From contig NZ_OBEB01000004.1 of NCBI RefSeq assembly GCF_900215315.1, positions 62,001-126,000 on the forward strand: DNA of 64,000 bases, written 5' to 3'. The notes under the pieces are model-generated. The model was not told the origin of the DNA. It saw only the letters and a list, made by a program, of their open reading frames with translations, and ran no database searches. The stretch's first letter is position 1. Every line of letters starts with the position of its first letter. A program made the position numbers and the translations under genes. Shown in pieces: positions 53,139 through 61,564 of this stretch. The DNA comes from Arsukibacterium tuosuense (lineage in GTDB: Bacteria; Pseudomonadota; Gammaproteobacteria; Enterobacterales; Alteromonadaceae).

Positions 53139-54347
53139 TTATGTTGTGCGAATTGCCGGCAGCATTCTGGAAATAAATACAGTCAGTACCAGCATAGCGC
53201 TGGATACCCAAAGGCAGGTGATTAAACCCGCGCTCTGATAAAGCCAGCCTGACAACACGGTACCGAGCAAGCGGCCCATAGCATTGGCCATATAGTAAAA
53301 ACCAACATCCATCGATACGCCGTCACTTTTGGCATAGCTGACAATTAAATAACTGTGTACAGATGAATTAATGGCAAACACCGCCCCAAACAGCATTAAA
53401 CCACCAAGCAGCGCCAGCTCAATGTGCCAGTTTGCTGTCAGGGCAATGGCAATCAGCCCCGGAATAGCGCACAGCAGTAAAGCCCATAGTGCCACCGTTT
53501 TGCCATCAGGTATGTTGCTTTTACCCAGCAGCAGTGGCGCGATACTCTGAACGCCGCCATAACCTATTACCCACAGTGCCAGAAAACCGCCGACAGTCCA
53601 GTGGTCCCAACCCAACTGACTGGCTAAAAAAAGTGGCAGGGCAATCACAAACCAGACATCGCGGGCGCCGAATAACAGCATGCGGGCCGCGGATAAAATA
53701 TTAATAGCCCGGCTTTTAGACAACATTTCACTGAATTTTGGTTTGGCGCTGCTTTTGCCTAAATCCTGGGTTAACTTAAGTAAACTCAGCAGCCAAACCA
53801 GCAATAACATTACCGCCATGCATAAAATGGCAAGCTGGAAGCCAACTAAACTCAGTAATAAACCGCCAATAAAAAAACCCAGGCCTTTCAGGGCATTTTT
53901 TGAACCGGTCAGCAACGCTACCCATTTAAACAACGTGCCCTGCGCTTCACTGGAGACCAGCATTTTAATGCTGCTTTTCGCACTCATTTTGTTTAAATCT
54001 TTGGCAATGCCTGATAAAGCCTGAGCCGCCATAACCCAGGGCACAATCAGATATTCAGCAGGTAACAGCAGCATTGATAGCGCGATAATTTGCAGGAATA
54101 AACCAATATTCATGGTTTTGTTTAAACCAATTTTTGCCCCCAGCCAGCCCCCCACCAGGTTGGTTATGACCCCGAAAATCTCATAAAACAAAAACAGCAT
54201 GGCAATGCTAAGGCCGCTGTAGCCCAGGCTGTAAAAGTGCAGCACTACCAACATTCGCAGCGCGCCATCGGTCAGGGTAAAGGCCCAGTAGTTACCGGTT
54301 ACCAGTAAATACTGACGTACTGCCGGTGAAAGTGCTGCCAGTCCCAT
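53139..54347 (-). CDS. arsJ: ArsJ, MFS exporter of 1-arseno-3-phosphoglycerate
   Basis: A 402-residue MFS transporter with about 11-12 membrane helices. It begins MGLAALSPAVRQYLLVTGNY and has the ArsJ-typical NKMSAKSSIK and GVSMDVGFYYMANAMGRL blocks. In known systems, GAPDH adds arsenate to glyceraldehyde-3-phosphate, and ArsJ exports the product, which then decays to release arsenate outside. The gene starts two bases after the GAPDH stop, exactly this arrangement. A longer frame (22 extra residues) overlaps GAPDH and is not supported. Confidence 0.92.
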   Translation of the reverse strand: MGLAALSPAVRQYLLVTGNYWAFTLTDGALRMLVVLHFYSLGYSGLSIAMLFLFYEIFGVITNLVGGWLGAKIGLNKTMNIGLFLQIIALSMLLLPAEYLIVPWVMAAQALSGIAKDLNKMSAKSSIKMLVSSEAQGTLFKWVALLTGSKNALKGLGFFIGGLLLSLVGFQLAILCMAVMLLLVWLLSLLKLTQDLGKSSAKPKFSEMLSKSRAINILSAARMLLFGARDVWFVIALPLFLASQLGWDHWTVGGFLALWVIGYGGVQSIAPLLLGKSNIPDGKTVALWALLLCAIPGLIAIALTANWHIELALLGGLMLFGAVFAINSSVHSYLIVSYAKSDGVSMDVGFYYMANAMGRLLGTVLSGWLYQSAGLITCLWVSSAMLVLTVFISRMLPAIRTT

Positions 54348-54349
54348 AA

Positions 54350-55360
54350 TTAAGCCTGGTCCTGTAGTCCGACCATTTTCGCCAGCTCGACCGTGCGGTT
54401 GGCATAGCCCCATTCATTGTCGTACCAGGCATATATTTTAACCTGGGTACCATTAATTACCATGGTACTGAGGGCATCAATAATGCTGGAGCGTGGGTCG
54501 GTTTTATAATCAATAGATACCAGTGGCCGGGTTTCATAGCCCAGAATATCTTTTAATTCGCCCTCTGCCGCTGCTTTGAACATAGCGTTCACTTCTTCAG
54601 CCGTGGTTGGCCGCTCGACTTCAAATACACAGTCAGTTAATGAAGCGTTGGTCAGCGGCACCCGCACGGCATGGCCATTTAAGCGGCCTTTGAGTTCCGG
54701 GAAAATTTCAACAATGGCCGTGGCCGAGCCGGTAGTGGTGGGAATTAGGCTGGTACCGCAGGCACGGGCCCGACGCAAGTCCTTGTGTGGGGTGTCCATT
54801 ATGCTTTGGGTATTGGTTAAATCGTGAATGGTGGTAATAGAGCCATGCTTAATTCCCAACTGTTCGTGAATAACTTTAACCACCGGTGCCAGACAATTAG
54901 TGGTGCAACTGGCCGCTGTCACTATCTGGTGGGTGTCTTTATCGTACAGCTGATGATTAACCCCCATAACCACATTTAAGGCACCGGCTTCTTTTACCGG
55001 TGCGCTGACAACCACCCGCTTTACCCCTTGCTGCAGATAATCCTGAAGTACAGCCACGGTTTTCATTTTGCCGGAGGCTTCAATCACTATATCGCAGCCC
55101 GACCAGTCAGTATCGCTGATCGCTTTATTGTGGCTGACCTTAATAGTTTTACCATTGATCAGGATATTGCTGCCTTCGGCGCTGGCATTATGGCGCCAGA
55201 TGCCATGCACTGAGTCAAAATTCAGCAGGTGAGCATGAGTAGCCGCATCAGCGGCCGGGTCGTTAATCTGCACAAACTCCAATTCAGGCCAGTCGAATGC
55301 GGCGCGCAGCGCCAGACGGCCAATCCGGCCAAAACCGTTAATACCAACTTTAATGCTCAT
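54350..55360 (-). CDS. Glyceraldehyde-3-phosphate dehydrogenase, ArsJ-associated
   Basis: A 336-residue GAPDH with the NAD motif [15 protein letters not shown], the catalytic Cys in [11 protein letters not shown] and the [11 protein letters not shown] end. The [22 protein letters not shown] text is typical of the ArsJ-linked subfamily rather than of glycolytic GapA. With arsenate it should form 1-arseno-3-phosphoglycerate, the substrate of ArsJ. AAAGGA precedes the ATG. It lies between arsR and arsJ, gaps of 18 and 2 bases, so all three are one operon. Confidence 0.93.
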   Translation of the reverse strand: MSIKVGINGFGRIGRLALRAAFDWPELEFVQINDPAADAATHAHLLNFDSVHGIWRHNASAEGSNILINGKTIKVSHNKAISDTDWSGCDIVIEASGKMKTVAVLQDYLQQGVKRVVVSAPVKEAGALNVVMGVNHQLYDKDTHQIVTAASCTTNCLAPVVKVIHEQLGIKHGSITTIHDLTNTQSIMDTPHKDLRRARACGTSLIPTTTGSATAIVEIFPELKGRLNGHAVRVPLTNASLTDCVFEVERPTTAEEVNAMFKAAAEGELKDILGYETRPLVSIDYKTDPRSSIIDALSTMVINGTQVKIYAWYDNEWGYANRTVELAKMVGLQDQA

Positions 55361-55378
55361 GATGCTTTCCTTTTAATC

Positions 55379-55723
55379 TTAGCAGCAGCCTTGCTCAGCA
55401 GGCCGTTGTGATACCAGAGTGAGTTGTTGCTGGCAAGGTGCCAGATAGGGCTGGTTGGCCAGCAGCGTTTGTTGCAATACCTGATGTGCCCAGGCTGGCA
55501 GCTGTGGATGCAGCGAATAAAACACCCACTGGCCGCTGCGTCGGTCTTGCAGAATATTGGCATTACGCAGCTGAGCTAAATGACGGGAGATTTTTGGCTG
55601 GCTTTGCTCCAGTGCTGTCATCAGCTCACAGACACACAGTTCTTGCTGCTGCGTGATTAACAGTAAGCTTTTTAAGCGGGTGTCATCGGCCAGCGCCTTG
55701 TAAAATACCAGGGGTGAAAACAT
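55379..55723 (-). CDS. arsR: ArsR, arsenite-sensing repressor
   Basis: A 114-residue winged-helix repressor with the classical As(III) site ELCVCELMTAL in helix 3 and the recognition helix QPKISRHLAQLRNANI. Extra cysteines lie at the very end (QGCC) and in APCQQ, which might add a further ligand. It should repress its own operon (arsR-gapdh-arsJ) until trivalent arsenic binds. A dyad upstream (55755-55770) is a likely operator. It is divergent from the PhoU-like gene. Confidence 0.92.
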   Translation of the reverse strand: MFSPLVFYKALADDTRLKSLLLITQQQELCVCELMTALEQSQPKISRHLAQLRNANILQDRRSGQWVFYSLHPQLPAWAHQVLQQTLLANQPYLAPCQQQLTLVSQRPAEQGCC

Positions 55724-55754
55724 AGGCTTGTCTGAATAGGTGAATGAAATATGC

Positions 55755-55770
55755 GAATAATCATATATTC
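55755..55770. promoter_or_regulatory. Probable ArsR operator
   Basis: GAATA-N6-TATTC is a perfect dyad 32 bases upstream of arsR, within a run of ATATG/CATAT words (ATATGCGAATAATCATAT). Position and AT-rich dyad fit an ArsR site. No footprint is available. Confidence 0.5.
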
Positions 55771-55782
55771 AATTTTTCATAT

Positions 55783-55808
55783 GTCAATCTGTTTAGTCAA
55801 TCTGTTTA
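55783..55808. repeat. Tandem 13-bp duplication between arsR and the PhoU-like gene
   Basis: GTCAATCTGTTTA occurs twice, head to tail, at 55783-55795 and 55796-55808, with no mismatch. It lies in the shared control region of two divergent transcripts. Confidence 0.9.
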
Positions 55809-55879
55809 AAGGTGCAGTGCAATAACTAAGCTTAACTTTACCCTGAGCAGTCGCAGCGTTAAGATGCCGCTGAATTGTG

Positions 55880-55894
55880 GCGCCCTTAGGGCGC
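55880..55894 (+). promoter_or_regulatory. Leader hairpin before the PhoU-like gene
   Basis: GCGCCC-TTA-GGGCGC is a compact GC hairpin 28 bases before the start codon, followed by ATTATTTT. It may be an attenuator or merely an mRNA 5' structure. Confidence 0.4.
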
Positions 55895-55922
55895 AGCATT
55901 ATTTTAGTCAGAGGAGCCCGAT

Positions 55923-56615
55923 ATGTCCGACAATAACCAGCAGGGTTTCAGCGCTGAAATGGACCGGGCCAGACAACGTTTGCAGGCCATCAGTAGTCTG
56001 GCGTTACAGCAATTTGAGCAGGCAATAACGGCGTATCAGAACGTTAACAGTCAGTTGGCGCAACAAGTACTGAGCCAGTTGCAGCGAGCCCATGATTTTG
56101 AGCTGGATATGGACGATCATTGTCTGGATATGCTGAGTCATACTGCAAGCGACCGCGATCTAAGGTTGGTGCTGGCCTTGCTAAAAGCGATCAGTGATAT
56201 TGAGCAAATTTGCAATCAAAATGCGCAAATTGCCCAACAGGTATTGCTGAACACAGCGGCAAAACCATCGATAAAGCAGCTTGAAGCGATCAGCACCCTG
56301 GCTGAGCCGGTTGGCACCATGCTGGCTCTCGCCCTGTCAGCATTACAGCAACCCGGAAGTGCTAAAGCTGAACAGGCGCTTAGTCTGGCAGCAACCGTCA
56401 ATCGATGTTACGGCGCCATTTTGCGTAGTAACCTGGCGAATAATGTCAACCAGGCTGGGCAGGTGGATACGGCATTGGGTGTTGACTGGGTGGCCAGAGC
56501 ACTGGAACGGATTGCCGAGCACAGTGTTAATCTGGCTAAACAAGCTGTGTTTATGGCTAAAGTCAGCAGTGGTCAGTCATCGCGGGTTGAACTGCAACCC
56601 CGGCGCCCCCGTTAA
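55923..56615 (+). CDS. PhoU-like phosphate signalling protein
   Basis: A 230-residue helical protein with the two three-helix PhoU repeats. The second repeat ends in the telling text RALERIAEHSVNLAKQAVFM, the PhoU metal-binding helix (ExxxD-like ERIAEHS). The E. coli PhoU stops PhoR signalling through the Pst transporter in high phosphate. This gene is not downstream of pstB, as in E. coli, but lies 7 kb away and divergent from the arsenate operon. It could be the Pst-linked PhoU or a paralogue. AGAGGAGC lies before the ATG. Confidence 0.8.
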   Translation: MSDNNQQGFSAEMDRARQRLQAISSLALQQFEQAITAYQNVNSQLAQQVLSQLQRAHDFELDMDDHCLDMLSHTASDRDLRLVLALLKAISDIEQICNQNAQIAQQVLLNTAAKPSIKQLEAISTLAEPVGTMLALALSALQQPGSAKAEQALSLAATVNRCYGAILRSNLANNVNQAGQVDTALGVDWVARALERIAEHSVNLAKQAVFMAKVSSGQSSRVELQPRRPR

Positions 56616-56836
56616 CCCCTGGTCAGGGTCTAAAAGTATCAATTAACAAATATGTAATAAATATGTCGTTATTATGACGGTCTACTTATTGCTGACACCT
56701 TAAAAAGTATTTAAAAAACAATGAGATAAAAAAATAAAAAATTATTTCCAACCTTCACTAAACTGTAATAAAAATATGCTAGACAGCCGGCGTTGTGCTG
56801 ACTATAGTCTGGGTAAGACGTAGCAGGAGTACAACA

Positions 56837-57058
56837 ATGAAAATTAACAAAAACCACGTAGTAACAGCGTTAGCAGCAGTAGCAATTATCGGCTTAAGCG
56901 GTTGTTCAAGCCTGAGTAAACAACAGTATACTTATGTCGTCGATAATGACCGGCTGACAGAAGCAAATAGTTTAACCCGCACTTCACCGCATACTGGCCA
57001 TGTGGTTTGGTTAAACCCACCAACTAAGAGAGTAGCGTTAACTAAGGATCAAAAATGA
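56837..57058 (+). CDS. Small lipoprotein of unknown function
   Basis: A 73-residue lipoprotein: signal MKINKNHVVTALAAVAIIGL with lipobox LSGC (Cys 23). The mature part is short and polar (SSLSKQQYTYVVDNDRLTEA) and ends NPPTKRVALTKDQK. CAGGAG lies before the ATG at 56837; a frame from 56795 adds unsupported residues. It is followed by a clear terminator, so it is a separate small unit in the phosphate block. The long AT-rich upstream gap (56616-56836) suggests complex control. Confidence 0.7.
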   Translation: MKINKNHVVTALAAVAIIGLSGCSSLSKQQYTYVVDNDRLTEANSLTRTSPHTGHVVWLNPPTKRVALTKDQK

Positions 57059-57076
57059 GCCGACCGGCTATTTTAT

Positions 57077-57102
57077 AAAACCCACCAGCAAGGTGGGTTT
57101 TT
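57077..57102 (+). terminator. Terminator after the small lipoprotein
   Basis: AAAACCCACC-AGCA-AGGTGGGTTTTTT is a strong hairpin plus T-run, 19 bases after the stop codon. Confidence 0.9.
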
Positions 57103-57149
57103 TATGCGCTAAACATAGCTCTGTAATGGCTGCCGGCCAACTTTATTCC

Positions 57150-57167
57150 ATGTCATAAAATTGTCAT
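57150..57167 (+). promoter_or_regulatory. Pho box upstream of the chemoreceptor gene
   Basis: ATGTCAT-AAAA-TTGTCAT: both TGTCAT cores are perfect and 11 bases apart, matching the PhoB consensus. TATCCT (57179-57184) lies 11 bases downstream as a possible -10, and the ATG is at 57214. This is the best Pho box in the window. Confidence 0.8.
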
Positions 57168-57213
57168 TAATGGCACGTATCCTCAGCCAATAAAAGCTGC
57201 CTGAGATATCCCT

Positions 57214-58845
57214 ATGTTGTCCAGATTGAATATTTCCCAACGAATTTTATTACTTGGCCTGTTGCCATTATTACTACTGGCAATGGTGCTGGGGGCAAGC
57301 TACTGGGCGGCCCAGACCAAAGATAAACTGTTTCATCAATTATATGATCAGCATCTGGTGATCTTGTCAGATGTCATGAGCGCCCAAAAACTTATCCAGC
57401 AGCAGGGTTTAGTTGAGATACGCAAGTATCGTACCGGTTGGGCTTCGGCGGATAACACCCGGACTGCTGTACTGGCGCAAATGGAACAGGCGCAACAGCA
57501 TTGGCAAAGTTTTACGGCAGCACGACCAGTGCCCGACGAGGAAAATAGTTACCAGGCACTGGACGAGGCATTCGCCGGGGCGGTTAAGCAATATGAAGAG
57601 TGGCTGGCGTTTGCCGGTAGCGATGCGTTACTGGTTCGTATTTTAAATGAGTCGACAATTAATGGTGAAATAGAACGCCGGATAACCGGTTTTACTGATT
57701 TGGCCGATGCCTTTATTCAGCAGCAAATTGCAGCAGCGGCGGTAGTGCGGGATCAGTCGGTTAATTTTACCGATACGCTGTTAAAAGCGTACCTGTTTGG
57801 TGGCTTGCTATTGTTGTTAGCGATTGCTGGCCTGATACTGGCTATTCAACGCTCTGTATCCATGCCGTTGAATGGCTTGCGCGGTTTGCTGCTGCAGGTT
57901 GCCCGACAATCAGATTTGCGGTTACGGGCCCACGACCAGGGTAAAGATGAGATAGCCCAGGCGGCTCAGGCACTAAATACCATGTTACAGTCTTTTGCTG
58001 AGCTAATCCGCAACCTCGGTACCAGTGCTGAAGCATTGAGTCAGCAGTCAGAGCAGGTTTCTGCCGTGAGTGAGGAAGTCAGCAATGGTTCAGCCCGTCA
58101 AACCGAGCAGGTTAGTCAGGTTGCTGCGGCCGTTGAACAAATGAGTATGGCGATTCGTCAGGTTGCAGAAAATGGCCGCAGCGCTGCCAGCCGTGCTGAG
58201 CAGGCCGAGCAGTATAGTCATGACGGCAGCCTGGTTGCAGCCAGCAGCATGGCCACGACTGAGCAGCTGGAACAAAAAATGTTGCAAGCCAGTACAGTGA
58301 TCAGCCAGTTACAACAGGACAGTACCCAAATATCCAGCGTGCTGGAGGTGATCCGGAAAATTTCGGAGCAAACCAATTTACTGGCGCTAAATGCGGCAAT
58401 AGAAGCGGCCAGAGCCGGTGAAGCAGGGCGGGGGTTTTCAGTGGTTGCAGATGAAGTTCGGATGTTGTCAGCCAATACCCAGCAAGCGACAGAATCAATC
58501 CGCACTATGATTACTCAACTGCAACAACAAGCTGATTCAGCGGTGACGGCTATGGAGCAGGCCGCAACTCAGGCCAGCGAAAGTGTGGGCCAATCGCGGC
58601 AGACCGATCAGATGTTCCGGCAAATTGCCGGTGCGGTAAAACAAATTGTGCAGTTAAATGCTGAGATCTCGGTAGCAACGGATGAGCAACAGCAGGTTGC
58701 AACCGCTATTGCTGACAGCATTACCATGTTAAATGATGATATCCGCCAGCTTAACAGTGGGGCTGAACGCTCATCCGGGGCCAGTGAGCAGTTAAACGTG
58801 CTGGCAAAACAACTGTCACAGAGCTGTCAGGCTTTTAAAGTTTAG
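57214..58845 (+). CDS. Methyl-accepting chemotaxis protein behind a Pho box
   Basis: A 543-residue receptor: first membrane helix (9-31), periplasmic four-helix-bundle domain (about 32-185), second helix (189-210), a HAMP segment and the signalling domain. The tip reads [40 protein letters not shown]. The periplasmic domain is of the 4HB type, with no family-specific motif I can name. It lies between two phosphate genes (PhoU-like, pstS) and has a perfect Pho box, so it is probably made under phosphate starvation. A role in taxis to phosphate is an inference. 120 bases separate it from pstS, which has its own Pho box. Confidence 0.9.
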   Translation: MLSRLNISQRILLLGLLPLLLLAMVLGASYWAAQTKDKLFHQLYDQHLVILSDVMSAQKLIQQQGLVEIRKYRTGWASADNTRTAVLAQMEQAQQHWQSFTAARPVPDEENSYQALDEAFAGAVKQYEEWLAFAGSDALLVRILNESTINGEIERRITGFTDLADAFIQQQIAAAAVVRDQSVNFTDTLLKAYLFGGLLLLLAIAGLILAIQRSVSMPLNGLRGLLLQVARQSDLRLRAHDQGKDEIAQAAQALNTMLQSFAELIRNLGTSAEALSQQSEQVSAVSEEVSNGSARQTEQVSQVAAAVEQMSMAIRQVAENGRSAASRAEQAEQYSHDGSLVAASSMATTEQLEQKMLQASTVISQLQQDSTQISSVLEVIRKISEQTNLLALNAAIEAARAGEAGRGFSVVADEVRMLSANTQQATESIRTMITQLQQQADSAVTAMEQAATQASESVGQSRQTDQMFRQIAGAVKQIVQLNAEISVATDEQQQVATAIADSITMLNDDIRQLNSGAERSSGASEQLNVLAKQLSQSCQAFKV

Positions 58846-58890
58846 CCAGTAGCCGGTTTAGCGGCTGCCACTAGCCATGGTTTCAGATGA

Positions 58891-58908
58891 TTGTCATATT
58901 ACTGCAAT
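58891..58908 (+). promoter_or_regulatory. Pho box and promoter of pstS
   Basis: TTGTCAT-ATTA-CTGCAAT, halves 11 bases apart; the first core is perfect, the second has two changes. CATAAT (58919-58924) lies exactly ten bases downstream, the PhoB-dependent -10 distance. Confidence 0.75.
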
Positions 58909-58965
58909 AAAAGTATCGCATAATGGTCTACATTAAATGCATATCTTTAGCCGAGGATCCACCTA

Positions 58966-59994
58966 ATGAAAATGAATAAGCTTACCAAACTGATTGTAGC
59001 TTCAGCTGTCAGCCTGGCATTTGCAGGTCAGGCCCATGCGAATCGTGATACCGTGCAGGTAGCGGGTTCATCTACTGTATTGCCGTTCTCTTCTATTGCT
59101 GCTGAAGAATTTGGTAATAACTTTGCGCAGTTCCGTACTCCGGTAGTGGGTTCAGGCGGTTCATCAGGTGGCCTGCGTCAATTCTGTCAGGGTGTGGGTA
59201 CCAACACCATCGATATTGCCAACTCATCACGGAAAATTCGTCCGGCGGAAGTAGCAGCCTGTAAAGAGAACGGCGTCAAAGAAATTGTCGAAGTCAAAAT
59301 TGGCTATGATGGTATCGTATTTGCCTCTCGGATTGATGCCGGTATTTTCAAATTAAAGCCGGAGCATGTGTTTCTGGCCCAGGCTGCGCAAGTACCACAA
59401 AACGGTAAAATGGTAGCGAACCCTTATACTAATTGGCAGCAAATTGATAAGTCTTTGCCAGACCAGACAATTTTACTGGCCATCCCCGGTTCTAACCACG
59501 GCACCCGTGAAGTTTACGAAGAAAAAGTGATTATTGACGGTTGTAAAAGTTTTGCTGAAGTACAGGCACTACCTAAAGCTGAGCAAAACAACTTTTGTTT
59601 AGCCATGCGTACCGATGGTAGCGTAGTTGAAATTGCTGGTGATTATACCGAAACACTGGCCAGGCTGCAGGCACAGAAAAATGCCGTAGGCGTATTTGGT
59701 TTAAGTTTCTATGAAGCCAACCGCGACCGGATTAAAGTGGCAACCGTTAATGGTGTTGAGCCGACCGTTGATAATATTATCGATGGAGTGTACCCGGTAT
59801 CACGGCCATTATTTTTCTATGTTAAAGGCGAGCACATCGGCGTTATCCCGGGTTTAAAAGAATTTGCTGAATACTTTGTTTCTGACGCGGCCTCTGGCTT
59901 TGGCAGCCCGTTGGAAGCAGCAGGTTTAATTCCGCTGGATGACGACGAGCGAGCGACTATACTGGCGAATATCCGCGCCAAAAAATCGCTGTAA
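58966..59994 (+). CDS. pstS: Phosphate-binding protein PstS
   Basis: A 342-residue periplasmic protein: signal peptide 1-25 (cleavage after AHA). The PstS family blocks are VQVAGSSTVLPFSSIAAEEF, VGSGGSSGGLRQFCQG and IDIANSSRKI, which line the phosphate site with Ser and Asp. It binds phosphate and delivers it to PstCA. GAGGATCC precedes the ATG. A terminator follows at 60019, so much PstS mRNA probably ends there, giving an excess of the binding protein over the permease. Confidence 0.92.
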   Translation: MKMNKLTKLIVASAVSLAFAGQAHANRDTVQVAGSSTVLPFSSIAAEEFGNNFAQFRTPVVGSGGSSGGLRQFCQGVGTNTIDIANSSRKIRPAEVAACKENGVKEIVEVKIGYDGIVFASRIDAGIFKLKPEHVFLAQAAQVPQNGKMVANPYTNWQQIDKSLPDQTILLAIPGSNHGTREVYEEKVIIDGCKSFAEVQALPKAEQNNFCLAMRTDGSVVEIAGDYTETLARLQAQKNAVGVFGLSFYEANRDRIKVATVNGVEPTVDNIIDGVYPVSRPLFFYVKGEHIGVIPGLKEFAEYFVSDAASGFGSPLEAAGLIPLDDDERATILANIRAKKSL

Positions 59995-60018
59995 CGGCGG
60001 CAACACAGTAATATAAAG

Positions 60019-60043
60019 AAGAGGGCCAGCAGGTCCTCTTTTT
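60019..60043 (+). terminator. Terminator between pstS and pstC
   Basis: AAGAGGGCC-AGCA-GGTCCTCTT (nine-base stem with one G-U) is followed by TTT. It lies before the second Pho box. Confidence 0.85.
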
Positions 60044-60066
60044 CTGTTTCAGAAATATGACAGCAG

Positions 60067-60084
60067 CTGTAATAAAACTGCAAT
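60067..60084 (+). promoter_or_regulatory. Pho box upstream of pstCAB
   Basis: CTGTAAT-AAAA-CTGCAAT: two halves 11 bases apart, differing from TGTCAT at one and two places. It is 80 bases before the pstC start codon. TAAGCT (60095-60100) is a weak -10 candidate. Confidence 0.7.
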
Positions 60085-60163
60085 ATGCGCGCGTTAAGCT
60101 TGCGCGGCTTATAAAGAAGTATGTATCCCCGTGGGATAACCCGGATTGGCGAATGGAGCAAGC

Positions 60164-61561
60164 ATGAGTAATTTTTCGTTAATTGTACTGCTGCTGGCGT
60201 TGATGGCGATAGGCTATCAACTTGGCATGGTACGCAGTCGCAGGGTGGCGACAGTTAACCCACAGCAAAAAATGCACTCCAGGCCTCATCATTACGGCAT
60301 GATGGTCGGCTTGTGGGCAGTTATCCCGGCTTTTTTCATTCTGGTGCTCTGGACCTTACTGGCGCCTGGCGTGATCAGCAGCATGGTAGCAGCGCAATTA
60401 CCTGCAGAAGCGTTGGCTGCTGAGGGCATGAACGCTGATGTGATTATGCGCCGCATCAGTAACCTTGCTGCCAATTTTGGCGTGGTGGCTGAAGCTGAGC
60501 AATGGGAGCTGGCTGCTGCAGCTTACATGCAGCAGTTAAAAAGCAGCAGCGCCTTGTTGTTAACCGGCCTGATGGCAGCGATAGCGGCAGCGGGTTTATT
60601 TTTCAGTTATAACCGCATTCAGCCAGAGCTGCGCGCTCGCCACCAGATTGAGCGCACCGTTAAAACGGTATTAATTATCTGCTCGACGGTGGCTATTTTA
60701 ACGACCATTGGTATCGTGTTGTCTATGGTAGGCGAAACCATTAAGTTCTTCAGCTTTATTCCACCGGCCGACTTTTTCTTTGGTACCACCTGGAACCCAC
60801 GGTTTTCGACAACAGGGGTGAGTGAAGGCTCACTGACAGGTAGTCAGGGTAGCTTCGGTTTATTGCCGCTGTTATCAGGCACTATGCTGGTCGCTGCTAT
60901 TGCGCTGCTCGTAGCCATTCCGCTGGGGTTAATGGTTGCAATTTATCTGGCAGAATATGCGCCTGCTAATTTCCGGGCAACCGCCAAACCCATCATAGAA
61001 GTACTGGCCGGTATTCCCACCATCGTCTATGGCTTTTTTGCCCTTGTGACGGTTGGGCCATTTTTAGCCGACTTTGGTGCCAGTATTGGTCTGACAATCC
61101 GGGCAACATCAGCCCTTACTGCCGGTGTGGTTATGGGTATCATGATCATCCCTTTTATCTCTTCACTATCTGACGACATTATCACTCAGGTACCCAAAGC
61201 ACTGCGCGATGCCTCGCTCGGACTGGGTGCGACCAAATCTGAAACGGTGCGTAAAGTGGTGTTGCCTGCTGCTTTACCGGGTATTGTTGGTGCCGTATTG
61301 CTGGCGGCCAGCCGGGCCATAGGCGAAACCATGATTGTGGTACTGGCTGCCGGTAACAGCCCAACGTTAACGGCCAACCCGTTTGAAGCGGTATCAACCG
61401 TTACCGTTACCATCGTTAACCAGTTAACCGGCGACAACGATTTTGCCAGCCCGCAGTCACTGGTGGCCTTTGCCCTGGGATTAACGTTGTTTGTTATTAC
61501 CTTACTGCTTAACGTGGTCGCGCTGGTGATAGTGCGTAAATACCGGGAACAATACGAGTAA
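60164..61561 (+). CDS. pstC: Phosphate ABC transporter permease PstC
   Basis: One of the two membrane subunits of the Pst transporter. At 465 residues it is longer than E. coli PstC (319): about 150 extra N-terminal residues carry two membrane helices and a periplasmic part. The core has LVAIPLGLMVAIYLAEYAP, EVLAGIPTIVYGFFA and the EAA loop KALRDASLGLGATKSETVRK. I use the ATG at 60164 with GGAG upstream. A longer frame from 60146 adds six residues. pstA follows after three bases. Confidence 0.92.
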   Translation: MSNFSLIVLLLALMAIGYQLGMVRSRRVATVNPQQKMHSRPHHYGMMVGLWAVIPAFFILVLWTLLAPGVISSMVAAQLPAEALAAEGMNADVIMRRISNLAANFGVVAEAEQWELAAAAYMQQLKSSSALLLTGLMAAIAAAGLFFSYNRIQPELRARHQIERTVKTVLIICSTVAILTTIGIVLSMVGETIKFFSFIPPADFFFGTTWNPRFSTTGVSEGSLTGSQGSFGLLPLLSGTMLVAAIALLVAIPLGLMVAIYLAEYAPANFRATAKPIIEVLAGIPTIVYGFFALVTVGPFLADFGASIGLTIRATSALTAGVVMGIMIIPFISSLSDDIITQVPKALRDASLGLGATKSETVRKVVLPAALPGIVGAVLLAASRAIGETMIVVLAAGNSPTLTANPFEAVSTVTVTIVNQLTGDNDFASPQSLVAFALGLTLFVITLLLNVVALVIVRKYREQYE

Positions 61562-61564
61562 CTT

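Noticed and set aside
56616-56836. Pho box in CTGTAATAAAAATATGCT upstream of the small lipoprotein
   Set aside because: The second half does not match the consensus; the region is simply AT-rich.
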